DNA of 62,000 bases from Phoronis australis (GCA_002633005.1 NMRA01000266.1:12544-74543), one strand, 5' to 3'; shown: positions 22,653 through 34,852, counted from the stretch's first letter. Made by a program: numbers and translations. Notes: a model not told the origin generated them from the sequence alone.

Positions 22653-22751
22653 CTTATCAAGGACATCCACGCTGGCCTTATTGGCTAGTAATAACTCTAC
22701 CATCTGCGTATGACCGCGCTCTGCTGCCCAGTGCAGCGGTGTCTGGCCATC
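22653..22751 (-). CDS. Exon 10: ankyrin repeat, block 2
   Basis: The exon is 99 bases and 33 residues, opening D-G-Q-T-P-L-H-W-A-A-E-R-G-H-T-Q-M-V-E-L-L-L. The acceptor is TTTACTTAG and the donor GTAATT. It is the best consensus ankyrin repeat in the window. It stands at the right end of the array of 3.7-kb units that carry the next three exons and is more diverged from them than they are from each other. Confidence 0.8.
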
Positions 22752-23456
22752 CTAAGTAAAATATCATGGAGATATGTGAAAAGACTATCAACGTTTAGAA
22801 CTAATTAACATCCAAGAGGGAAAGAAAACTTGTAATGGGCATAAATGAAACATTACTGATCCCCTAAGGCGTTATAGTATTTGTAATGATTTCAACTCTC
22901 AAGTGTTGCAGGTGATTTTGAAACGCTGCTGTAACAAAGGAACATGCTGTAGACGTCGACTCACAGAAATTACAAACTAGTAAACGCCCCTCCATATTTT
23001 GTTTTTATACACCGGTTTACCTGCTTCCTGTTTAACATAAATTTGTCATGTGAGAGGAAGTTTATCTATGAGAATTGTAACAACGTTAAGTCGAAAAATA
23101 TATGACTGGCATAATTCAAACGTCACTGTTTCTTAAAAGGCATGTACTGGGTACACAGTGAAAAACACATGTAAAAATCACGAGAAATAAAACATCTATT
23201 TACACACAAAGTTCATAGTTAAAGTTTAGTCTAGCTCAATGAATTTCGAGAAACCAGATATCGCACGTGCTGTCCCCGGTCTGCAGAAACAATGGACAAG
23301 TCACGCTTCAAAACCACTAAGTCAAACGTCCATCTTAATTACTATCACGGAAACGTTGGAATAACATATCTGCACACAGAATTCAGATAGCTTGCAGTAT
23401 TTGTAACAAAAGTAACATTGTCTGAATTTTAAAATCGCCTCAAACAGTTCTATTAC

Positions 23457-23552
23457 CCTGTCTCGCGCGTTTACATCGCCCCCTCTGTCCAGCAAAATCC
23501 GCAACTCCTCTGTCTCGCCCTGCTCTGCTGCCAAATGAAGTGCAGTACAACC
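23457..23552 (-). CDS. Exon 9: ankyrin repeat, first-type, block 2
   Basis: The exon encodes 32 residues beginning G-C-T-A-L-H-L-A-A-E-Q-G-E-T, ending with a G-G-D-V-N-A-R-D-R turn. The acceptor is TTTTTACAG and the donor GTAATAGAA. Length, donor and intron sequence match the exon at 31630-31725. The intron toward lower coordinates (about 23.1-23.45 kb) also matches 31.43-31.62 kb. Confidence 0.77.
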
Positions 23553-23742
23553 CTGTAAAAACAAAGAACAAGCAATGCGAAACTTCACAATCACTAACTT
23601 CAGCGTTCACCTTAAGTACTACTCCCGGAATCATCGTTTGACAACAGGTAACAAGAGTTAATATTATTACAGTAGTGCAAACAGATGATCATCGTCATTA
23701 TTGTGGTAACAGGTATCAGAACCGTTGTTATTTGTTGTTTAC

Positions 23743-23826
23743 CTGAAGTAAAACTTTTATTCTGAAGAACTTATCTTTGCTTTCAGAGCAGTATCTTCCG
23801 CAAACGTCGAACGCAGTCATTTTTTC
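23743..23826 (-). CDS. Exon 8: DVC segment closing ankyrin block 1
   Basis: The exon has 28 codons in phase 0, beginning E-K-M-T-A-F-D-V-C-G and ending I-K-V-L-L-Q before donor GTAAAC, with acceptor CTTTACAG. It looks like a degenerate ankyrin cap of the T-A-x-D-V type followed by a basic helix. The exon at 2311-2394 has the same length, phase and pattern, and the flanking introns match, so the exon was duplicated with its surroundings. Confidence 0.65.
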
Positions 23827-24950
23827 CTGTAAAGATACATGTAGATATACATGTACGCAGTGCAATTGCAAACACGAAGAAGGAAAAAAATAAAATAAAA
23901 CAGCCTCCTTATTTTTTTGATTCATTGTGATATTTAAAATGAGGGTGACCTAATCAGTGATAGCACTGCTTTCCAAGAGGGCCCTCAACAAAAACAGTAG
24001 TATAACAGAATGGAGTATTTAAATAACAATTAAATATTCGTAACAAAGATACAGTGAAAACAGGTTGAGAATTAAGACAATAAATCAATGACAAAGAATG
24101 ATTTGCGACATAGTAAGAACAAGAACGATAGTAGAATTCTTTTTGGCGTTGGTGACATGTGAGACGCAAGGGATCTGACAAACAAATTTTATGTTTCAAA
24201 TTTACTTCAAGATGTGCTTCATTATGACATAAGACAGTTATGGAAAACGCTTAGTACAACGTTCCACAGTCAATTTCATCAGGTATGTATGCAGACTGAA
24301 ACAACAACCCTTACATGTGAAGTTGAGACAAAGTGTCGTCAGGGAAAAGGTCAACCCCCGTGATGTACACTATTGCTTCATGAAATCATTTTCTTACTGT
24401 CAACTGTCAAATCAAAAAAAGCATATTTCTCCGATTCCTTGAGGAATGAAAACACTGAACCTGTGCTTCAACATATTAAATGAAATTTTGTGAAAAGTGT
24501 CTCTGCAATTTTTCATAACCATAAAATACGGATGAGTTGAATGTACGATTCGTTTTACAACCCATATGCAAATTTTCATTACTACATACTCATGACAAGC
24601 TAATACGACCACACAACACACTTTTCAAAACAATGTCTTAATTCATCATTTTATAATACCAGCTGATAGTCCTGTTATTTTACGGTTATATGTTGCATAC
24701 TAATCTAAGACAAAGGACATTGCAATGAAATTGCGCAAATTCGCATGGCTAAAAATGCACCAACGCAGTCATGGATATAACTGATGGTGAAAGGCTGGAA
24801 TTAAGCTATAGCACAAAGTTAAGATCATTGCCGACAACAGCCATTGTATATATTCCTGTTCCAGGGATTTTCAAAAAGTACATGTGATTGTGAATTAAAT
24901 TGAGAACAGGTTTAAAACTTGCCCCCTTGCCTGTTAAGGTGGCACCAGAT
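23827..24950. repeat. Intron paralogous to 2.4-3.3 kb
   Basis: Similarity to the left copy runs through the whole stretch, including CATGAAATCATTTTCT and the terminal GCCTGTTAAGGTGGCACC. It contains no exon and is the best evidence that the DVC exon was copied along with its intron. Confidence 0.55.
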
Positions 24951-25390
24951 CCAAACTGTGCTCAACATACATGTATGAACAGCGCACAGAAGCATCACAA
25001 GACAGAGGAGTTATCATATGCAATAGTAGACGAAATAGATGTATAACCAGCATATAAAACGCCTTAGAATACAGTTCATCCGGTATGTCATTAATAAATA
25101 GTAGAAAAAGCAACGGTCCGACGACTGCCTTGCGGTACACCAGCGTTGACGTACCCAATTACCAATTCATCAGAAACAACTCTATCCACAGATGTGGTGC
25201 TTTTGCCTGGCAAAACCCCAAATTGAGCAGAATATAGTAAAGGGTGACTTATCAAGTGGTCATATACGGAAAATATATGATCGTTGTTCACTGCATTGCT
25301 GACAGTTACTAAACAATGTTTTATGTTAATCGTTTCAACGATCAATCTTGGTATGACACCGGCTAGTTCTAATAACATGGCCACTCACTG
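24940..25390 (-). pseudogene. LINE reverse transcriptase fragment
   Basis: Two overlapping minus-strand frames give pieces of a non-LTR reverse transcriptase: L-I-S-H-P-L-L-Y-S-A-Q-F-G-V-L-P-G-K-S-T-T-S, then A-G-V-P-Q-G-S, then G-P-L-L-F-L-L-F-I-N-D-I-P-D. These are the finger and palm motifs before the catalytic F-A-D-D box. A shift separates them, and the F-A-D-D box is damaged. It lies in the ankyrin gene intron, on the gene's own strand. Confidence 0.75.
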
Positions 25391-25399
25391 ACTCCTATT

Positions 25400-26620
25400 C
25401 CATTTTGATAACAAAACTTTGTACACATGGTTGGTGTTAACAACGGCACTGTGAGATTGCAGGTTTTGAAATATTACCCTGGAGACGGTAGTCATACATT
25501 GGACAATTATGTGCCACTGAAAGATCAAACTCATAAAGACCGCAGGAGAACGGGAGTGCCGATACCGACAAATCCGACATGTCTTGATCTAAAATTGGAA
25601 ACGAGCCTACATAAACGAAAACGGTCATGTTGTACAGTAGTTTCTGTTAAATTCATATATCATGTATGACTTCTACTTTGGACAAATACAATTTCAATAA
25701 TCATGTAAAATGTTAACATGAACTTTCCAGCCCATGTGTAGTGTTTGCACGGAGGACAAAGTCAACTAAACAAATTGGTATAAAAAATATTTTAAAATGT
25801 CAAGCCATGCCTTGGGAACATCAAAAGTCAAAACTGGCGGATAAGATTGACATATAAAATTTCCACATACTAATAATTGTTTATGCTATCTTCTTCCAAA
25901 ACTCCCTTAGTTTTTCTTTCAAAATGTTCCAGTTTTATATGAGCAGCTATCAAAATACTTTTCACGACTTTTTTAGCAAAACATTGATAAGTAGCATAAG
26001 GAATACTTTGATATTATAGCTTTGCACTTTTGTGATGGAAGGACAATTCAATGTCATTCTATGATAGGAATTACAGTACAAGATGCCTCTGTGTACTCTT
26101 ACAGTGAATTAAATTGCCGTGATTAGTTTATTTGAGTAGGGCACGAATAAAGAACTCTCTGTGCTAGTGCGATCCATTTAAAGGTGACTGAGGTAATTCT
26201 GTTAACAGTGTGTTTCTCTTTACATAAAATGTAACTAATAAAACAATTTACTCAAAGCCACAGTCAATGTCCTCAATTGAATTAGGCGTTTTGCTCTCAT
26301 GAAAATGGTTTCATGGTATCAAAGATATTAGAGTTATCTTTGATGGTACTCCTTAAAGCAACAGGATTCTTTGCTGTTACCAATAAGAACATCAGAACAA
26401 TTGTCAACTTAATGAAATGACTGCCGGAGTTTTTGTGGTTGGCAGTCTCTAAAATTACACTTTCTAAACTGGCGCATGTACACATTGCCTGTGACGTCAG
26501 TTGGTAATTAAAATGCATTCCCGGATATTTACGAGATTGTTTTACGATAATATAGTCCCAAGCTAAACGGAGCAAAATGTAAATATCAGTAAGCTTCAAA
26601 CTCGAATCTGATTAGAACCT
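25400..26620. other. Intron stretch, nothing recognised
   Basis: Frames of 60-100 codons occur on both strands but show no family motif, and none has convincing splice signals. Part near 25.43-25.63 kb may be more of the adjacent LINE. AT-rich otherwise. Confidence 0.4.
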
Positions 26621-26629
26621 ATTGTTTTA

Positions 26630-27850
26630 AATTATACTTTCTGGGCCCACGGTGGTTAATCAAAAACTTGGCGAGTGTTAAGAATTCTTTGAACTGTGCG
26701 TTGACAGAATTCCAATAAACAACTGTAACAAAACTCGGTAACCCTGTGGGTGCACCCCGAGCCAACGTCCAAGTCCGAGTTGTTACATAGTAGAAATCAA
26801 AGATGATCACTGTGTGGAAAAGATTGTCATCTACATTCCAGGTGTAATTCTTTGGACTCCATTTACGGACCAGCAGCGTGTTTCTAAAACCCACACACAC
26901 GTTGACTATGCTTCATGCAAGTTGGCAGGGGTTTAAAGGACCGCAACTATATAGGCACAGCAATGGAACCGTTTCCACCCAAAAATCACGCGCGTTGTCT
27001 TCTAAACTTACACGCATTATCAAGTTATTCGTAATGTACATGTATATAGAACGGATCTGGTAACTTCTCGCTAACTGATTGAGAGATTCAACAACGCTGA
27101 ATCATTGTATGGTAAGTGAAATTTCATGTGATGAGCAAGTAAGAAATATCCATCATCAATGAAGAAATCCATGTAGGCGTTTTACCAGATAGATATTGTT
27201 ATTGAAGACATGCAGAAGTGTTTCATCCGATGTTGTGCTAGGTAAAATGTTACCTAGCGTCACGTTATTTTCTGTTGACAATATTCTCAAATCTATACAA
27301 ATCGACTTAAATATGCTTTGAATGTTCACAAGCGCAAAAGACATAGCAACTTTATTTTACGATGTTGTCAGAAAAGAAACTGGAATGTGAAAAATAAAAA
27401 TGCACCAATATTGATAACAAAGACACAATGTTCTTTCGATCACCAGGTGACTAGTTGTCAAAATTAGCCGACAATAGAAAAAAAACGGGACAACCGGATT
27501 GAAAGGCGAGAGACCCGTATAAAAGCTATACAACTGTGTACATACCAAAATGTACGAAATTAAAGCGCTGCAACACACAAAATTAACCCGACAGCGTTTT
27601 TCGTGGAACGGAAGACACGGGTTCCGTAACACGCAAACACTCCTGAAGGCCTCTTTACTTTTTAGCGAATGGGATGTTGCGGTTGCCGGAAGAAAACATG
27701 AAACGTATACGGGAAAATAGAACTTTGGTGCATAGTTATATATCGATTTTGCATTGTGTCAAAACCGGGACATTTTGATGGCGGCAGGAAATAAATTAAA
27801 TCTGTGACACTCCGATAAGCGCAGCTTAACTTTCGGGTACACTGTGTCGG
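26630..27850. repeat. Old diverged copy of the 3.7-kb unit (part without ankyrin exon)
   Basis: It aligns with about 8430-9640. Marks include GTGGTTAATCAAAAACTTGG, GTGGGTGCACCCCG, the TTACCTAGCGTCACGTTATT stretch and TTTTTAGCGAATGGGATGTT, in the same order. The ankyrin exon that should follow is missing. This indicates that the unit existed before the recent expansion between 2.8 and 22.7 kb. Confidence 0.55.
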
Positions 27851-27859
27851 TAAGGCAAA

Positions 27860-29420
27860 ATATCGGATTCTTTTACAGGGCAGAAATCTCATTGCTTGTA
27901 TTTAATTCATGGGTATAGGTACATGTAAATACTGCAGACACTTGGTATCTGCTACACAGAAATCGACGCCACAAAGCTGACGCATGGCCTGAACATGAGA
28001 CGTAAAACTACATTGTTTATTCAACAAAGTATTTGCCTTGGATGAATGATCAGGGGCACTTGACGACCCTCTCGCGTAGGTTTGGGGTCTAATTAGACTT
28101 TGGTTGAAGAAAACGACCAGTTTGAACTCCGACACAGAGCCTCTTGCCTGGTATTTTGTAGCAGTTTTCAACAAGACTCCTTATTTGTACAGTATTACCA
28201 AAAATGTTGTCTCACTAATAAAAAATGCAGCCAACGGCAAAGCTAAGAGTTTGGCAAAATGCAGTCAAGCTCGTCATTCGTATTTTTTGCGCAAACACCC
28301 CTATAAACTCGAGGTCTTTCAGGTTCAAGTTGCTGAACTTCAGCAAATGTAATATTTGACCATGAAAGAACATTCCGTATAAAACATGCGGCCAGCATGG
28401 TTCCATTCACAAGTGTGATAGTGAAGGCGTCTGGTGTCACTTTTGCTCAGTTAACATTAAAATAGCGTGTGGTGCACAAATATTTATGTCACTGAAACGG
28501 GCATCCACCAATCTATTTCAAGATTACGATTTTTAGGCCAAAAGTAAAAAGACATGACCTGCCTTGTTATTAAGTAAAATAATTATTCTCCAAAGTGGGT
28601 TTTAATACAAGAAGCAGATCATTTTTGATAAAATACTCTTGCTAAATGAATAAATCCTCATACTCAATGTATCACGTGACTGTTGTTTACAAAACTGTGG
28701 AATAAGGTTTATTGCAAGAGGTCGTTATATAAAAAATACGATATTCTTGAAACAAGTGAAGGAGACGACAGCGATACGAGATTGTGTTTCCTACAACTAA
28801 ACGCAGCACGCATCAGCAAGTCAGCCTGTGAACACATTTTAAACGGTCCACACACAGACCTTGGATTTACAGTGGACCAGGAATGAAGATCACCGCTCAT
28901 TTATGGGTTTTATAACCCTCCTCTTTTTCTACGGCTTAGTACAAGCAGAGTTCTGAAACCGTGAAATAATGACCTGTTCTTTCAAACGGCTGGAGTTAGA
29001 CCAATTCACGCCCTAATTTAACCCAATTATAAATTATATAAATCAAGTGATGATGGAGTTAAAAATAAGTCACAAAGTTATGCCTACGCAACTTTGTAAG
29101 TAATCCTTGTATTAGATTAAATACGACTAAAACCTTCGTAAATGTGGTGAGAAAATTGTGTACCTGTTGCCAACCATTTATAGCGTGGTTGGTACTACTT
29201 TAGCTAATTCTCCAATATTACGATCAGACAAGCGCCTTTGGTTTACAGAGTGTTCGAGAAGTTACATGCAGTAAAGAAGTGACACTTTCTAAAAGTCCAA
29301 GCAGGAGGCAGATCATGCTTGATGATATATTTATTATAAATGAATAATTCTTCCAAATCAAGGTTCGTTTAAAACACATTTATTGCAGTGTCAGCTTAAC
29401 ACCGAGTACAACACTCTTGC
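27860..29420. other. Intron stretch, nothing recognised
   Basis: Several frames of 60-90 codons overlap in opposite directions (27.9-28.9 kb) without motifs, and no splice pattern supports them. No repeat relation to other parts of the window was noticed. Confidence 0.4.
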
Positions 29421-29425
29421 GGTAC

Positions 29426-29527
29426 CTTGTTGACAGTACTGACGTCACATCCGCTTTCCTTGCACAGCAGTTTCACTACCTCCGTATGTCCACATGCAGA
29501 TGCCACGTGCAGCGGTGTGTCACCCCT
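29426..29527 (-). CDS. Exon 7: last full ankyrin repeat of block 1
   Basis: The exon has 34 codons in phase 0: R-G-D-T-P-L-H-V-A-S-A-C-G-H-T-E-V-V-K-L-L, then a Cys-containing loop ending D-V-S-T-V-N-K before a GTACCG donor. The acceptor is ACTGTAG. The C-terminal half is diverged, as expected next to the DVC segment that closes the block. I found no equivalent exon in the second block between 2.4 and 9.8 kb. Confidence 0.72.
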
Positions 29528-30051
29528 CTACAGTAATTGAACAAAAATAGATAATGTTGATCAGCATTATACATAGTGAAGTGGGTGGGTAAATAGAGCG
29601 TCCCAATTTATAGTTTTGAAGTTCACAACTTCACCATCAATTGCTACACTTATGAAGAGGGTGGCTCAACACAGCGCGACTAAAATCTGATGCTTAAACT
29701 CGGACATAACAGGAGCGGCATTCTTTATATATTCGTCTGATGTGTGCTGGAGTAACGTGGTTGAAAAGATTGACGAGTTAGCGTTATATATTACATTACA
29801 GCGGCATTCATTTAGTAAGTGGTGCGAAAATACAAGTAAAGAACCGATTCATTGTAAAACTTTGTGTGACGTGAAAATTGTTTCTAATTACTTAAAGTCG
29901 CGTGCACGTCACGTCACGTGCGGTGGAATGCAAGGGAAAATGTCAATGTTTGAAACAAAATCATAATGGTAATTTTAAATTAAATTACAGAGTGGTTCAG
30001 CCTAGTCGTGTAAGTTGCGTTCAACTAAACAACCTGTGTGTCATTACTTAC

Positions 30052-30147
30052 ATTATCATGTACATCTACACTGGCCTTGTTGACCAACACCTCCACTGTG
30101 TCTGTATGACCCTCCCCTGCTGCCCAGTACAGCGGTGTCCAGCCCAC
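30052..30147 (-). CDS. Exon 6: ankyrin repeat, block 1
   Basis: The exon encodes 32 residues, opening V-G-W-T-P-L-Y-W-A-A with the same acceptor and donor types as its two neighbours. One codon is missing in the second helix (V-L-V-N-K instead of V-L-L-A-N-K), and the conserved His of T-P-L-H is Tyr, so this copy may be slightly relaxed. The frame stays open. Confidence 0.72.
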
Positions 30148-30507
30148 CTATGTAATATATAATGGAGATGTGTGAATGGACGATCAACGTTTAGAGCTAA
30201 TTAACACACACGGGGGAAATTGGACTTGTATGGTGACATAAATGAAACAATACTGACCCCTCTAAGACGCTACAATACTTGTAATGATTTCAAGAATCAA
30301 GTGCTACAGATTTTAAAACGTTACAGAACATGTTACAACTCTACGCAGCTTTGGTTCTTCACCTAGAAAAGCAGACGACATATAACTTGTCATTGTTTTA
30401 GGACATTAAAATGTGAAAAATTATCAACAAAATTTGTTCCTAAACATTTTAACTCATCTGTTTGTTAACAACTAGTTCAACTAAACAACCTGTGTGTCAT
30501 TACTTAC

Positions 30508-30606
30508 CCTATCACGTACATCTACACTGGCCTTGTTGGCCAACATCACCTTCACTGTGTCTGTATGACCCCACCGTGCTGCCACGTGCAGCGGTGTCCA
30601 GCCCCA
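30508..30606 (-). CDS. Exon 5: ankyrin repeat, block 1
   Basis: The exon is exactly 99 bases and encodes 33 residues, one complete ankyrin repeat: W-G-W-T-P-L-H-V-A-A, then G-H-T-D-T-V and an A-N-K-A-S-V-D-V turn. It is phase 0 at both ends, with acceptor TTACATAG and donor GTAAGT. It is the middle member of the 0.46-kb exon repeat. Confidence 0.78.
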
Positions 30607-30966
30607 CTATGTAATATATAATGGAGATGTGTGAATGGACGATCAACGTTTAGAGTTAATTAACATACACGGGGGAAAGTGAACTTGTCAGGTGACATAA
30701 ATGAAACATTACTGACCCCTCTAAGACGCTACAATAATTTTAATTATATCAACCGGGAAATGATAAGTTTGCAACAAAGCAACACAAGTATCAACCAGTC
30801 AGCGCGGGTTTGGCAGTTTTCGAATGGAAAGCAGACGACATTTAATTTGACATTGTTTCGAGACATTAAAATGAGAAAAATATCAAAAAACTTTGTTATT
30901 AACAGTTTTTATCATCACTTGTGTAAACAACTAGTTCAACTAAACAACCTATGTGTCATTACTTAC

Positions 30967-31068
30967 CCACCCACCACGTACATCTACACTGGCCTTGTTG
31001 GCCAACAACACCTCCACTGTGTCTGTATGACCACGCTCTGCTGCCTCGTGCAGCGGTGTCAGGCACAA
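30967..31068 (-). CDS. Exon 4: ankyrin repeat, block 1
   Basis: The exon has 34 codons in phase 0, with the signature T-P-L-H-E-A-A-E-R-G-H-T and a later V-L-L-A-N-K-A-S-V-D-V stretch. It lies between a TTACATAG acceptor and a GTAAGT donor. It is the first of three similar exons about 0.46 kb apart whose introns are also alike. The last codons (G-G-W) differ from the usual D-R or D-K ending, because of a short C-rich insertion before the donor. Confidence 0.75.
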
Positions 31069-31629
31069 CTATGTAATATATAATGGAGATGTGTGAATGG
31101 ACAATCAACGTTTAGAGCTAATTAACATACACGGGGGAAAGTGAACTTGTAAGGTGACATAAATGAAACATAACGGACCCCTCTAAGACGCTACAATATG
31201 TGTTATGAATTCAGCCCTTAAGTGTTACAGGTAATTTTAAAACGTTGCATAAACAACAGAACATGTTGTAGACGTCGACTGCAAGAAATTACAGAGCGCC
31301 TCTATAACCTCTCCATGTTGTGTTTATGCAGCAGCTTACTGTCTTCCTGTTCAAAATAAGTTGTATTATTGCATGGACGTTTAGCTTAAAGAATAGAAAG
31401 GTATCAATTTAAGTCATCAACTTAATTATTGTTGACAGGATTCAAACCTCACTGTTTCTTAAGATGCAAGTTGTACCAGGTACAAACTGATGAATACGTT
31501 TGAAAATCACGAGGAATAAAACTTGTATCTACATAGAACATATTTACTTAGGCTTCAGACAGTATACAACTTCTATAACAACGATAACATTGTCTTAATT
31601 CTAATGTCGTCTCAAGTGGTTTCTATTAC

Positions 31630-31725
31630 CCCGTCTTGCACGTCTACATCGGCCCCACCCTGCAACAGCACCCTCACCACCTCCGTCCTGCCCTCCAATG
31701 CTGCTATGCGAAGTGCTGTGTTGCC
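31630..31725 (-). CDS. Exon 3: ankyrin repeat, first-type, block 1
   Basis: The exon encodes 32 residues beginning GNTALRIAALEGRTEVV and ending with a G-A-D-V-D-V turn. This is a canonical ankyrin repeat. The acceptor is CTTCTGCAG and the donor GTAATAGAA. The donor and flanking intron resemble those of the exon at 23457-23552, so the two are paralogous openers of two ankyrin blocks. Confidence 0.75.
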
Positions 31726-33934
31726 CTGCAGAAGCAATGAACAAGTTATAGCAAACTTCACAATCGCTAACTACATCATGAATCTTAATTACTTATCACG
31801 GAAACGTTGAAAAAAAATATTAATTTGCAAATAAAATTATCAAATTTACTCTCTGTGTACCAGGTAATATATCAGTCGTGTTAGAATAGATATCAGTTTT
31901 AAAGAACAAGATTACGTCGTTCTCGTAGTACATTTATTAGTGTCAATAAGAATTCTCACCGTGAAGACATGACATATTCTTTGCAAAATATGCAGCTTTT
32001 TATCAAACTATGCACACCTGGTTGTAGCTAACACAAGCTATCATTGTTATTGGCAAAACATGTCATTGATATTCACACTTAATAATCACCTCTAAGAGAA
32101 CAATTTCGTGAGAGTAAAATGTTCAATTCTATTTTTGTTTTTAACCAGCAAAACGGGGCGAAATCAACTTGCCGGAAAATCAGTTCTTTGCAGGAAATAA
32201 GATACAATAGACGACAATATTGAAGCCAGATGCCCAAAACATGCACTTTATCGGCTATACATGAATATTGCTATTATATGGATAAAACTGTGGGTCTACC
32301 CGAAACCAATCCAAGCTGGATGTAGCAATTGAAAACCATGGTTTAAATTATGAAGTCTACATGTAGTTTCAAGCAATAGGGAAATGCCACATTTTACTTA
32401 GGCCAGAAATCATTTCTAGATTTGCAAAAGAACATGGAATAAAGATACGAGAGGACTTCAATGCACGGTTAATATGACATCGGAACGGGATAACGGGGAA
32501 TCTGGTTGTGGTGTATATTACTACATAGGAACGCAGGCACGGGATTCAAAGACTGACAAGAGGTCAATAGCATCGAAAAAAGCTAAATTTTGCAAAATGT
32601 GCTGTTAAAGACTAAACCCTTATATACACTTTGAACACATGTTAAAGGATTTTACCAAAACTTTCTTTTTCTGGTGTGTAAAGTCAATTATGCAAACGTT
32701 ACCATTCCGACGCACATCCAAACAGTTTTAAATTATTCTGTGCAGAGACTTGAAAGTACGTCTAGACAGGCGAAGAGTTGCTTTTAAAATGCAGCACTTT
32801 GACACCCAGTTTTCACATGTACACGCGATAAATTGATACACTTGCCTCTTCATTGATACAATGTTACGCATATTTAAAGAAACATTTCCTGGTCACAAGG
32901 AACTGATTAAAGATACCATGCCCATTATCAACAAAATTGTTTGCATTTTGACTTACTGACACTCGTGTTGTTCCTTTTTTACACACAGACGTTCCGAAAC
33001 TTGTGTTTTGACAATGATACCTTGTTACTGACAGTTTGAGAAAATCGGCTTCTGTGCTGCCTATTAACATTTCGTTTTAGATAGTGCTATGGGTTTAAAT
33101 TAAGTCAAATTATGAGTGTCAAAAATTCCACTGCAACGGTACGAACACAACAGCGAAAAATTCAACGAAACATTAGCCTTAATTTGATGTTCCGTCACGA
33201 CTAGCCGACTTGACATGTACTTGAAGACAACGGTTACTTGGACACAAACACATGTAGGTAAAGGAATTTCAGTAAGTACAAAATACGATGAGTAATATCA
33301 AAATGAACTGAACAATACCAGATAGAATAATAACATCTCTCCCTAAATCAACAATATTATGCTGTAGACTACCTTGAAACATTCATTCGTTTGAAAACTA
33401 TTATCTAAATAAAATTTATAACACGTCATTGGTAATTAATGGGAACATCCTAGTACTAACAATGAGTTGCGCTTACGGCAGTCAATCTAATGATAGAAAA
33501 AAAATCTGGAAATCAATAAATAGACGTTTCTTTGTACGTGTCACTAAAATGTTAAAAACCTGATGGATATTTGTGAAAAACGTCCCCTGATGAAAATCAA
33601 GTACTTACTCTGTCCATTTTAATAGTTTTGAGAAACAATTCTTGGGTTAGCAATACATCAGTGACGTCAAGACTAGTGCATGAATTTTAAAGAACAAGAT
33701 AACGTCGTTCTCACGTACTTTTACATGTGCCATTGGTAGCAATTCCTAAACAAAGCTGTTTTTAAGAACCTACAGTTAGGTAATATTTACTCGTAGTGGT
33801 TAATTTGATAACCAACTTTCATCAACTGAACATCTAAAATATGTCTTAGATACGACCGGCCGCACGGCCATGACAAAAAATCTTTCTAATTTACGAACAA
33901 AGTTACGTCGTTCCCTTAAATTGGCGTCTAATAG

Positions 33935-34584
33935 AGAAGTTTCGCAAAGCGACGCGAACGTGAACCATCACGCATCGATAATACCGCGTTACATGTGCCG
34001 TTCTTGGCTGTGACGAAATCCCGATACTGCTTGAGTATTTTCCGCGAACATGGAGATTGGCGTAGCTTTAAACGCAAAACCTGTGGCACCTTTTTAATTC
34101 TGGTTTGATAAGGCATCGAGATTTTTATTTTGATAAATGTTCTTAAAGTTTATTTACATGTACATGTAAGCACTTTTTGCAATATCCTTATTCTGTCGTT
34201 GGTTATCATCGAAATTGTATGGATTTTCAGCAGGTATAATTTTACGATGTTAATGTTTACATGGTAAATCTACAAATTAATATACAAATTAATTTCGCAT
34301 TCCAAGACCTGTCCATTTCTCACAGGAGTCGTAGAAACGATTTTTTCACGAAAAAGAAGTTTCATAATTGGCAGGGTTACTTTGTAAACTAGCTGACATG
34401 TAATATGCCTACAATAACTGGACACCCTGAGGTCAATTATTCAGTTCACGGTTACTTTTACGTTCACGTAAATACTGTATTTAGCTGTAGTTGCGAAACC
34501 ATTTTTGTTACGGTGACGTGAATCGGCACGTGCAATTAAGTATGCCTGGTGATTTACTTTCACGTCGCTTTGCGAAACCTCTTC
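33935..34584. mobile_element. Miniature inverted-repeat element, 650 bp
   Basis: The left end GAGAAGTTTCGCAAAGCGACG is matched in reverse complement at the right end (CGTCGCTTTGCGAAACCTCTTC). AATA flanks both ends and may be a target duplication. A frame of 62 codons inside (33928-34116) has no motif. Non-coding, superfamily unknown. Confidence 0.55.
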
Positions 34585-34852
34585 AATATTGAACTAATTC
34601 CTCACACGATAATAATTTTGCAATAGTATTATTCGATTTCGGCACCTTCGACAAGTTGACCCACAAGTACTAACCCTAACTCACAATTCCAAAGATGACA
34701 ATTGACAAACAGCGAACCTCAAAGATAATTGGGAACATTAACGTAGCACGTTACACGAAGTCTGTTTAGCTCAGGGCTAAACTGCCCAGGCTTGTGTTGT
34801 TCCAAATCTGAATGAATTTGTTGTGGCAAGGCACACTCAGATGGCAAGGCCG

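Larger units (their letters stand above)
30148..31629. repeat. 0.46-kb exon-intron tandem repeat
   Basis: The three ankyrin exons at 30052, 30508 and 30967 are spaced 456 and 459 bases. The introns share AATGGAGATGTGTGAATGGA, CAACGTTTAGAG and CCCCTCTAAGACGCTACAAT in each copy. The same three strings occur in diverged form after the exons at 22751, 18744, 15019 and 9937, so all middle ankyrin exons descend from one exon-plus-intron unit. Confidence 0.7.

Noticed and set aside
30052-31068. Regularly spaced repeats considered as a CRISPR-like array
   Set aside because: The repeated parts are ankyrin-coding exons with introns in a eukaryotic gene, spaced 0.46 kb apart, not short repeats with unique spacers.
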